Shown here: positions 38,173 to 45,883 of the stretch, one piece after another
Layout: every line of letters begins with the position of its first letter
How positions within the stretch are numbered: the stretch's first letter is position 1
Assembly: GCA_037623315.1 (NCBI GenBank)
Contig: JBBJJH010000007.1
Span: 1 to 64,000, forward strand
Source of the DNA: Halanaerobiaceae bacterium ANBcell28
GTDB taxonomy: Bacteria; Bacillota; Halanaerobiia; Halanaerobiales; DTU029
Reading direction: 5' to 3'
DNA: 64,000 nt
Program-made: the position numbers and the translations under genes
Notes under the pieces: model-generated
Seen by the model: only the letters and a program-made list of their open reading frames with translations
What the model was told of the DNA's origin: nothing
Databases searched by the model: none

Positions 38173-38763
38173 ATGTTTAATAATATTTCAATAGAAATGA
38201 AAGAGAGAATGGCTTATCTAGAAAAAATTGATAAACAGGATAGAGAAGATGGTACTACACGCTTGAAAAGACTTAGGCAAATACCACCTGAAACAGGAAA
38301 ATTCCTAGCTCTTATGGCTGCTAATTGTCCTGAAGGAGAGTTCGTTGAAATTGGAACAAGCGCTGGCTATTCCTCTTTGTGGATCTCTTTAGCCTGTATG
38401 GACAGGAATATAAAACTTAAGACATTTGAAATTTTGCCTGAAAAAGTAAAACTAGCTGAAGAGACATTGGCAAGTGCAGAAGTAGAAGAGTATATAGAAC
38501 TTATTGCAGGTGATGCTCTTGAAAACTTAGAAGAAATTGACAATATTTCCTTTGCTTTTTTAGATGCAGAGAAAGAAGTTTATGAGCAATGTTATGACCT
38601 GATAGTTCCAAGATTAGCTCAAGGTGGTTTATTAATAGCTGATAATGCTATCAATCATTATGATAAACTAAAGAAAGTAATTAATAAAGCAGAAAATGAT
38701 GAAAGAGTTGATGCAATGGTGGTACCTATTGGAAAAGGCGAACTTATTTGTAGGAAAGTATAA
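38173..38763 (+). CDS. class I SAM-dependent O-methyltransferase
   Basis: 196 aa from ATG 38173, preceded by GAAAGGGG; a TTG at 38155 lies before that site and is rejected. SAM motif [18 protein letters not shown], then [18 protein letters not shown] and [18 protein letters not shown]. It resembles the O-methyltransferase family 3 (catechol/caffeoyl-CoA type), but the substrate is unknown. Confidence 0.82.
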   Translation: MFNNISIEMKERMAYLEKIDKQDREDGTTRLKRLRQIPPETGKFLALMAANCPEGEFVEIGTSAGYSSLWISLACMDRNIKLKTFEILPEKVKLAEETLASAEVEEYIELIAGDALENLEEIDNISFAFLDAEKEVYEQCYDLIVPRLAQGGLLIADNAINHYDKLKKVINKAENDERVDAMVVPIGKGELICRKV

Positions 38764-38787
38764 TTTTACTTAATAGAAAGGAGAAAT

Positions 38788-39448
38788 ATGAGTTTAGAAG
38801 CTGTTATATTTGATTTAGATAATACTCTCAACAATAGGAGGCTTGCTTTTAGAAAATACACTAATAGTTTTATAGACAAATATATAATGATTGAAAATAA
38901 TAGAAAAGAACTTATAGAGTATATTGAAAAAGCAGATGAGGATGGTTATAGAAGTAAGATAGAAATATATAATGAATTGCTTAGTAATTTGAAATGGAAA
39001 AAGAAAGCTAACTTAGATGAACTACTTGAATTTTGGAATAATCAATTTCCTAAATGCACAACTTTAATGGATGGATGCAATTGAAGTATTAGAAACTTTA
39101 AAGAAGAATGGAATGAAATTAGGAATGATAACAAATGGTTCTGTTAGAATGCAAAATGCTAAAATAGATGAAATTGGTGTAAGAAGCTTTTTTGAAACAA
39201 TAATTGTTTCAGATGAAATTGGAATTAAAAAACCTGATATCAGGATATTTAATATGGTTTTGAAAAAGTTAAATGTTAATGCAAAAAATGCAATTTATAT
39301 TGGCGATAATCCTTTCTGTGATATAAAAGGAGCAAGTAATGCTGGTCTTAATACTGCTTGGATGGAAGGATTTAGAGAATGGGATCTCGATGGTATAAAG
39401 CCTGATTATAAGATCAATCATTTAAAGGAATTATTAAGTATTATTTAG
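38788..39448 (+). pseudogene. HAD hydrolase split by a 4-bp duplication
   Basis: The first part (38788-39084) carries motif I AVIFDLDNTL. The second (39071-39448, other frame) has motif II MITNG, the motif III Lys in GIKKPD and motif IV GDNPFCDIKGA. The frames join at ATGGATGG (39067-39074). Removing one copy of the 4-nt unit restores TTLMDAIEVLETLKKNG, a perfect family sequence. So the gene is intact apart from a +4 duplication, which could be a real mutation or an assembly error. Confidence 0.8.
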
Positions 39449-39467
39449 AACTTGAGGTGAAGAAAAA

Positions 39468-40004
39468 ATGGGAATAGAAAATAAAAATCTACTTAATATA
39501 AAACTCGAAAGTAAAAGACTAATATTAGTACCAATCTCTATGGAATATAAAGATAATATATTTAAAGAATTTTCTAAAGAAATAACTACTTATATGTATC
39601 CTGCACCAGCTAAAGAAATTTCTGAAACAGAATTATTTATAATAAATTCCATAAAAAGCTTAAAAGGTGGCAGTAATCTACAATTGGTGATTTTAAAAAA
39701 AGATACCCTGGAGTTCTTAGGATGTGCAGGTCTTCATAATATCAATACAAAGACACCCGAGTTTGGAATCTGGTTAAAAAAATCTGCTCATGGAATGGGA
39801 TATGGAATAGAAGCTATTACTGAACTTAAGAAATGGGCAGATAAAAATATAGATTATAAATATATTCTATATCCTGTAGCTGAAAAAAATATAGCTAGCC
39901 GGAAAATACCAGAATCACTTGGAGGTAAAATAGAAAAAGAATATGATGAAACAGGTTTAGGAGGAAATTCATATCACTGTATAGAATACAGGATATACAA
40001 ATAG
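39468..40004 (+). CDS. GNAT N-acetyltransferase, RimJ/RimL type
   Basis: 178 aa. Family features: LESKRLILVPISMEY at the N-terminus, LGCAGLHNINTKTPEFGIWL, KSAHGMGYGIEAITEL (acetyl-CoA loop) and NIASRKIPESLGGK. The substrate is unknown. GAGGTGA precedes the start. Confidence 0.8.
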   Translation: MGIENKNLLNIKLESKRLILVPISMEYKDNIFKEFSKEITTYMYPAPAKEISETELFIINSIKSLKGGSNLQLVILKKDTLEFLGCAGLHNINTKTPEFGIWLKKSAHGMGYGIEAITELKKWADKNIDYKYILYPVAEKNIASRKIPESLGGKIEKEYDETGLGGNSYHCIEYRIYK

Positions 40005-40164
40005 TTAGTTTATACATTGCTATATATATGGCAGTACAATTTTCAACAGTAGATACTGAATGATCTAGTATAGCTAATTAGAGGTAAACTTGCTTATAAA
40101 TCTTATTATCAAAAAACAAGAGGGGCTTTACTTATAGAGCAAAGAGATGGAGGTTTTTATAATA

Positions 40165-41007
40165 GTGAAAAATTATTTTCTAACTGATTTAGATGGGACT
40201 TTATTAAGAAATGATGCATCACTTTCAAAATATACTATTGATGTAATTTCAACTGCAATTGAAAATGATTTTGTTATTAGTTTCGCTACTGCTCGTGGTT
40301 ATGTTTCCTCAAATAAGGTTGCTTCAGCTATTCTCTGGAAATATCCACTGGTACTATATAATGGTGCATTAATATATGATCCAATTAAAAAAACAATGAT
40401 AGATGGATACTGGCTTGATTCTGAAATAGTTAATAATATAATAGAAATAGGTAAAACAATTAATTTAACTCCAATGTTATTTTGTCTTGATCTTGATAAC
40501 AGAGAACGGGTATTACATGAAAAATTAGTGAAGTTTGGATATAAAGAGTTTTATAAAAGTCGTCCAAATGACAAGAGATTTAAAGAAATTGAGAAATTAA
40601 TCAGCACTGATCAATATAGAACCTTGATAATTACTTATATAGGATTATTTGATGAACTTGAGCCCTTAAAGAAAAAGATAAAAGAAATTTTTACTGATCA
40701 AGTACATATCCACTTTATGAGAGATAATTATATTAAAGATCATTATTTTCTGGAAATCACTCATCCAAAATCAAACAAAGAAGAGGGTATTAAATTGTGG
40801 TCTGAGTTAATTGCTTGTAATACTAAAGATATAACTGTCTTTGGCGACAATTTAAATGATTTAGCTATGTTTTACCAGGCAGGCAAAAGTATTGCAGTTG
40901 AAAATGCCCAACTACAAGTATTAGAACTTGCAGATGAGATTATAGATTCAAATGAAAATGATGGTGTAGCACAATATATAAATAAAATATTAAATCTTAA
41001 TATATAA
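40165..41007 (+). CDS. Cof-type HAD phosphatase
   Basis: 280 aa if started at GTG 40165, after GGAGG (40149-40153); the ATG at 40147 overlaps that site but cannot be excluded. HAD motifs are LTDLDGTLLRND, SFATARGYVS and VFGDNLNDLAMFYQAG, with a C2 cap as in Cof/YbiV sugar-phosphate phosphatases. It probably acts on small phosphorylated metabolites. Confidence 0.83.
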   Translation: MKNYFLTDLDGTLLRNDASLSKYTIDVISTAIENDFVISFATARGYVSSNKVASAILWKYPLVLYNGALIYDPIKKTMIDGYWLDSEIVNNIIEIGKTINLTPMLFCLDLDNRERVLHEKLVKFGYKEFYKSRPNDKRFKEIEKLISTDQYRTLIITYIGLFDELEPLKKKIKEIFTDQVHIHFMRDNYIKDHYFLEITHPKSNKEEGIKLWSELIACNTKDITVFGDNLNDLAMFYQAGKSIAVENAQLQVLELADEIIDSNENDGVAQYINKILNLNI

Positions 41008-41033
41008 AATTAAATAAATACATATTTTACCAA

Positions 41034-41810
41034 CTAATCACTTATTTTTTTGTACATATATTCATTTATATTGTCAAATACTTTCTTAGCTTCTTTCGAC
41101 TTGATGCTATGGTATATTTTCTCGATATATTGTCGTTTTTTAACTATGATAAAACTTTCTTTAAAATTCAAGTTATAAATCCAACCCATTTGTACTATTT
41201 TAAAATCATCTATTGTTTTAAGACTTGAATATTTTACAGTTTTTTCTTCAAGGATAAGTTGAAGTATTTCTGGACTTATAATACCTTCTTCTGTAAGATT
41301 AAGATTAATTTTATCATTATTCTCCTGTCTGTGATATCTTTCAGCAAAAATATTCCAGATATCTAGTTTGTCAGCATCCCGAATAAGTTTAGAAAACAAG
41401 AGTTCTTCTTCAGATAAATTTTCAGGTATATCTATTTTATTATGATGGAGAATTGCTTGATAAATAATATTCTGTGATCCTTTATTAAGATTATGAAAAA
41501 TATTTTTTTCTTTTAAGATTTCCACAGATAATTCAGCATGATTAATTGATATACTGTCAGAAAAAGTTTTGTATTTTTTGTATTGCTCAAATCTGCCTAA
41601 ATCATGAAATAGGCCAATAACATTTGCAATCACTATTTCTTTTTCTGCTAATCCAATATTATTAGCCAGCTTGTTTATATTTTCATATACCCTATAACTA
41701 TGGTGATATTTTAAATCTATTGCTTTTTGATCATCTTCATTGTTGTAAAATCTCTTAGTATAATTATCAAAATAAGATTTTAGTTCATTAAATTTTTTCT
41801 GATCTAACAT
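41034..41810 (-). CDS. HD-domain phosphohydrolase
   Basis: 258 aa. Metal ligands of the HD fold are HHSYRVYENI, GLFHDLGRFEQY and ILHHNK, followed by DADKLD. It probably hydrolyses nucleotides or related phosphates; the substrate is unknown. GGGAG precedes the start. Confidence 0.82.
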   Translation of the reverse strand: MLDQKKFNELKSYFDNYTKRFYNNEDDQKAIDLKYHHSYRVYENINKLANNIGLAEKEIVIANVIGLFHDLGRFEQYKKYKTFSDSISINHAELSVEILKEKNIFHNLNKGSQNIIYQAILHHNKIDIPENLSEEELLFSKLIRDADKLDIWNIFAERYHRQENNDKINLNLTEEGIISPEILQLILEEKTVKYSSLKTIDDFKIVQMGWIYNLNFKESFIIVKKRQYIEKIYHSIKSKEAKKVFDNINEYMYKKISD

Positions 41811-42025
41811 GTGATAATCTCCCTTTTAAATATTATATGAAATAAATACTAATCTTTTAATTATTATTATAAAGACATATGAAGGAAGATGCAAATTAAA
41901 TTATAGCTTAAATTACATATTAAGATTAATTGGTTTCTTCATATTATTTAATATTAAATACATAATTTCTTACCGATAAAAATATTTAAACTATATTATG
42001 ATTTTTATGAAAGGAGAAATATATA

Positions 42026-42112
42026 ATGGCAACCTGAATAGCTCATTTACGTATTGCAGAAAAATTATTAAAAAATATAATTATTTGGATCTACTACTAT
42101 GATTTTAATTAA
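42026..42112 (+). pseudogene. remnant of a zinc-dependent phospholipase C-like gene
   Basis: AAGGAGA and ATG 42026 are intact. The frame reads MAT, TGA, IAHLRIAEKLLKN and then shifts to a frame with KYNYLD. This matches the conserved start MATWIAHLRIAEKLL of a PF00882-type family. The TGA stands where Trp is expected. The rest of the gene is gone. Confidence 0.55.
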
Positions 42113-42188
42113 GACCGTTTAGTAAAATTGGACTGTGAGTAATTTTCTGTATTTCAATGAATAAATATATTGTTTTTGGAGGATAGAT

Positions 42189-42530
42189 ATGAAAATAGGT
42201 ATAATAAGACATTTTAAAGTCGTTGATAGTAGTAAATTTCTAATGACTTCAAATGAGTTCAAGGAATGGATAAAAAAATATGATGAATTTGATATAAAAC
42301 ACAATACAATTTGTAATTTCAATCCTAAAGAATGGGGAGTATGTTACACCAGTACTTTGTCAAGGGCTTATAAGACAGCTGATAATATTTACAAAGGTAA
42401 AATTATAAAAACAGATTTACTTAACGAAGTAGCTATTGCACCGTTTACTAAGAACAATATAATCTTAACAAATCATTTATGGCTTTCTATAGGACGAGTC
42501 TTATTTAAATTATATATTTTTGAATATTAA
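42189..42530 (+). pseudogene. truncated histidine phosphatase
   Basis: 113 aa. The N-terminal phosphoglycerate-mutase-like motif KIGIIRHFKV and YTSTLSRAYKTADNI are present, but the protein ends after GRVLFKLYIFEY, before the second catalytic His region. Members of this group are about 170-190 aa. GGAGGA precedes the start. Probably inactive. Confidence 0.65.
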
Positions 42531-42615
42531 GTATAATTTATCTGCTTTGTATGGAAATAAAGGTATCTTTAATTAAAATATATGTCTTATAATCCTTAAG
42601 TTAGTGTAATTTAAA

Positions 42616-42804
42616 AATCGTAAGCCCAAACTAATATCATACGGTGATCATGACCTTGCCTTTATAAAGAAACTGTCTAAGAAATGGTGTGATGAAAGCG
42701 ATAATCATCAACTTCCAGTTATTAAAAATGCCCATCACATTGCCAATCAAGATAATTCAAACGAATTTAATGATGCAATAATATTTTTTTGGAAAAAATT
42801 TTAA
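42616..42804 (+). pseudogene. 3' remnant of an alpha/beta hydrolase
   Basis: An open piece reads KPKLISYGDHDLAFIKKLSK and then LPVIKNAHHIANQDNSNEF to TAA at 42802-42804. This is the C-terminal part of an alpha/beta hydrolase: the Asp of YGDHD, and the catalytic His of NAHHIANQ. No start codon or N-terminal part is present. Confidence 0.7.
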
Positions 42805-43204
42805 AAAAAGAAGGAATTTTATTAGGTATAGCGAATAGTATAAATATAATGAAATTTTCTAAAATTTGTAAATTTTATGATGTTTGATTATACAAAAATT
42901 CTAAACAAATAAATTATTTTTACACTTCATGAACTTCCGCAATCTTTATTAAACCCACACAAAATTATAAATAAAACTTTGTTAATATCATACCTTCATA
43001 TATCATTTACTTTCGGAATCTAAGATTATAACTTTTAAGTAAATTTAAAAATCTCTTTGCAAACAAAAAACAATCCTTTAAGTAAATATTCTTGATCACG
43101 ATGGAGTTAATATTTTAACTTATAATTCTATATTTTCTTAAGAAGAATAAAGGAGGGTGTTATCAAAAGAATAATTTATAAGTATAATCTTGGGAGGGGA
43201 AATA
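42805..43204. other. AT-rich region upstream of the GH9 cluster
   Basis: No gene seen. It contains AAGGAGGGTGTTATCAAAA at 43150-43168, nearly the same as 13432-13450, and the GGGAGGGGA ribosome-binding site of the first GH9 gene. I do not see a convincing -35/-10 pair, so an alternative sigma factor is possible. Confidence 0.4.
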
Positions 43205-45781
43205 ATGAGAGGAAAAATGCTTTTTATTTTAATTGTGATTTTTATTATGCTTATAACTATAAATATCGTAATCTCAGCAGAAATTATTATTCAAGAATAT
43301 GAAGCAGGTCAATTATTAAGAAGAAGTAACTTTGTAGACGGTAAAGGTTTTCCGTGGCATACCTTTGTTTCTTGTCGATGCGGTTCTTGTCGATACGGAC
43401 CAGATTATTTTGTTTCTTTTGATTTCTTTGCTATAGAAAATAGATTTAGATCTGATTGTGACCTTTATTTTAGGCATAGTAATCTTACTCTTGAAGAAGG
43501 TCATACCTATACAGTAAGATTTACAGTAGAAGCAGAGTCTGATTTAACAATATACCCTAGAATTGGAAAACAAAGTCCGCCATTCTATGATTATTGGAAT
43601 CCTGGAGGTATTGAACTTAAAGAAAATGAAATTGTAACAATTGAAAACAACTTTGTAGCAGAAAAAACTTATGAAAATGTTGAGTTTTCTTTTAGAATAT
43701 CTACTGGTAGAAGAATTAAATTTTATGAATTGAGTCTTTATAACCCAGAATTTCCAGGTTATCAAGCTAAAACAAAACCTTTAAAAAGAGACATAAGAGT
43801 AAATCAAATAGGATATTTCACTAATGGAATTAAGAGAGCTACTTTAAACGCAATGGAAACACATCCTGTTAATTGGTGGCTAAAAAATGAAAATGGTGTT
43901 AGAGTTACAAATGGTATAAGCGAAGTATTTGGATACGATTGTCAATCTAATGAACATATACATATTATTGATTTTAGTTTTTACAATCTAGAAGGAGAAA
44001 ATTATGTATTGTATGCAGATAGTAAACCGGTTTATAATGAGAAATCACTTGTAGAAAGTTATCCATTTACAATCAGTAATGATATTTACGATCAATTAAC
44101 ATATGATGCCTTAAAATATTTTTATTATCATAGAAGTGGTATTCCAATTGAAATGCCTTATGCTGAAAATCCTCAATTTGAACGCCCTGCATCAAATTTA
44201 CCTGATTTGTTAGAAATTTGTACAAATACAAGAGATTCTTGGTCTTATCACGAAGAATTTACTGTTGATGCTACAGGCGGTTGGTATGAAATTGGAAATA
44301 ATGCTAAGCATCCTAGATATGGAGCTATAAGCGCATGGATTCTTATGAATATGTATGAAAGAATGTTGTATAAAGAAAACTCTGTTGATTTAATTAGTGA
44401 CAATACTATGAATATTCCGGAAAGTGGAGATGGTATTCCAGATATTTTAAATGAAGTTCGCTGGCAAATGGAAGCACTTATGAGTATGCAAGTACCTGAA
44501 GGTTATGATCGAGAAGGTATGGTTTTTTTTAGTGGAAGTGATGACATTTGGACTGGACTCGCCATATATCCACATGAGGCTGAATTAATTACTAATCGTA
44601 TTCTTAAACCTCCAACTACAGATGTTACTCTGTACTTTGCTGCAACTGCAGCAATGGCCTCTAGATTATGGCAAGATTATGATTCGGTTTTTGCTAATGA
44701 ATTGCTGCAGGCAGCTGAAAAGGCATGGTTAGCAAGTTCTGTAAATCCCATAATTTTTGCACCATATTATATTTATGAGCCAGAGCATTTTCATTATGGT
44801 TATTGTTATTGGGCAGCAGCTGAATTATTTCTAACGACAGGAAAAGAAGAGTATAAAAACTTTGTCCAAAACTCCTGGTATTATTTACGTGCCTCGAATA
44901 GAATAGGTACTAAAGAATATGTATATGGTTTGTTCAACCCAAGGGATGTATCGGCATTAGGAACAATAAGTTTGGTGCTTGTACCAAATGGTCTTCCAGA
45001 AGAAGATATTTTAAAAGCAAGAGAAAATATAATTTATTCTGCGGATTATTCTATTTATATTCAAGAAGAACAAGGCTACGACCCATTAATTAGAACAACT
45101 CTTATTGGTTTTAGTTATAATAATCTGGGAGATTGGGTAGACGGATATCCATTTTATTCAAATTTATATGCTCTTAACTTAGCTTTACTTCAAGCCTATG
45201 CTTATGATTTTACTGATGATGATAAATACTTAAATTCCATAATAAAAGGCTTTGATTATATTTTAGGTCGTAATGCTATGGAAAAAGTATATGTAACGTC
45301 TTATGGTAGTAATTTTGTAGAAAATCCTTATCATAATATATTTTCTAATCAATTAGATTCATCTTTTCCAAAACCACCGCCTGGAATACTTGTGAGTGGA
45401 CCAAGTTCTAAATTGTATGAATATCATAGTTATTTTAGATTCCAAGATGAAATCCCGGCACAGAGAAGATATCTAGACTATATCGAAGCTAGAACGAATA
45501 ATACTTGTTCTACTATTTTAAATGCTACTCTTGCCTGGGTAAGTTCTTATCTGTCTTTAAATGGTAATAACGAAATTGATCGAGTAATACCTGGTGATGT
45601 AAATGGAGATGGAGTTGTAAATTCTATTGATGCTACAATCCTTGGTAGATATATTTTAACTATGATTGATGAATTTCCAATTGAAAATGGATTTCAAGCA
45701 GCTGATATAAATAATGATGGTGTTATTAATTCTCTTGATTATAATTTAATCATGCAAGTAATTTTTAATAGGGATATTTAA
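43205..45781 (+). CDS. GH9-fold dockerin protein 1, predicted non-catalytic
   Basis: 858 aa from ATG 43205. Signal peptide (about 1-24); CBM4-like beta-sandwich (about 25-185, IIQEYEAGQLLRRSNF, HTYTVRFTVEAES); CelD-type Ig domain (about 190-285, DIRVNQIGYFTNG); GH9 barrel (about 290-790); type I dockerin (about 795-858, DVNGDGVVNSIDATILGRYI and DINNDGVINSLDY). The water-activating DxxD is E362-I-G-N365 and the catalytic acid Glu is T767, so both catalytic elements are absent. Homologues with this layout include CbhA/CelK of C. thermocellum. It may serve as a binding module or target a different ligand. Confidence 0.88.
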   Translation: MRGKMLFILIVIFIMLITINIVISAEIIIQEYEAGQLLRRSNFVDGKGFPWHTFVSCRCGSCRYGPDYFVSFDFFAIENRFRSDCDLYFRHSNLTLEEGHTYTVRFTVEAESDLTIYPRIGKQSPPFYDYWNPGGIELKENEIVTIENNFVAEKTYENVEFSFRISTGRRIKFYELSLYNPEFPGYQAKTKPLKRDIRVNQIGYFTNGIKRATLNAMETHPVNWWLKNENGVRVTNGISEVFGYDCQSNEHIHIIDFSFYNLEGENYVLYADSKPVYNEKSLVESYPFTISNDIYDQLTYDALKYFYYHRSGIPIEMPYAENPQFERPASNLPDLLEICTNTRDSWSYHEEFTVDATGGWYEIGNNAKHPRYGAISAWILMNMYERMLYKENSVDLISDNTMNIPESGDGIPDILNEVRWQMEALMSMQVPEGYDREGMVFFSGSDDIWTGLAIYPHEAELITNRILKPPTTDVTLYFAATAAMASRLWQDYDSVFANELLQAAEKAWLASSVNPIIFAPYYIYEPEHFHYGYCYWAAAELFLTTGKEEYKNFVQNSWYYLRASNRIGTKEYVYGLFNPRDVSALGTISLVLVPNGLPEEDILKARENIIYSADYSIYIQEEQGYDPLIRTTLIGFSYNNLGDWVDGYPFYSNLYALNLALLQAYAYDFTDDDKYLNSIIKGFDYILGRNAMEKVYVTSYGSNFVENPYHNIFSNQLDSSFPKPPPGILVSGPSSKLYEYHSYFRFQDEIPAQRRYLDYIEARTNNTCSTILNATLAWVSSYLSLNGNNEIDRVIPGDVNGDGVVNSIDATILGRYILTMIDEFPIENGFQAADINNDGVINSLDYNLIMQVIFNRDI

Positions 45782-45804
45782 GGTATTATTTATCGATTAT
45801 TAAC

Positions 45805-45845
45805 CCCATTCATACTTCAGTATTTTTCTATTGAATATGAGTGGG
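45805..45845 (+). repeat. intergenic hairpin between GH9 genes 1 and 2
   Basis: CCCATTCATA (45805-45814) pairs with TATGAGTGGG (45836-45845), extended inside by TTCA/TGAA. It is followed by an A-rich stretch rather than T on the plus strand, so it is not a normal terminator for this operon. It may stabilise or mark a processing site in the mRNA. A copy lies at 48500-48541. Confidence 0.6.
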
Positions 45846-45883
45846 ATAAAAAATAATAATAAGTAATCTAAGGGGGTAAAAAA

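Noticed and set aside
2541-42112. Possible reassignment of TGA to tryptophan
   Set aside because: Two broken genes have TGA where Trp is expected, but both also carry frameshifts. Genuine genes such as pyrF and trpD end in TGA and Trp is encoded by TGG throughout.
43157-43174. Leader peptide GTG TTA TCA AAA GAA TAA before GH9 gene 1
   Set aside because: A similar tiny frame follows the related motif at 13439, but the GTG overlaps the only Shine-Dalgarno-like bases and the peptides (MLSKE, MLSK) carry no regulatory codons.
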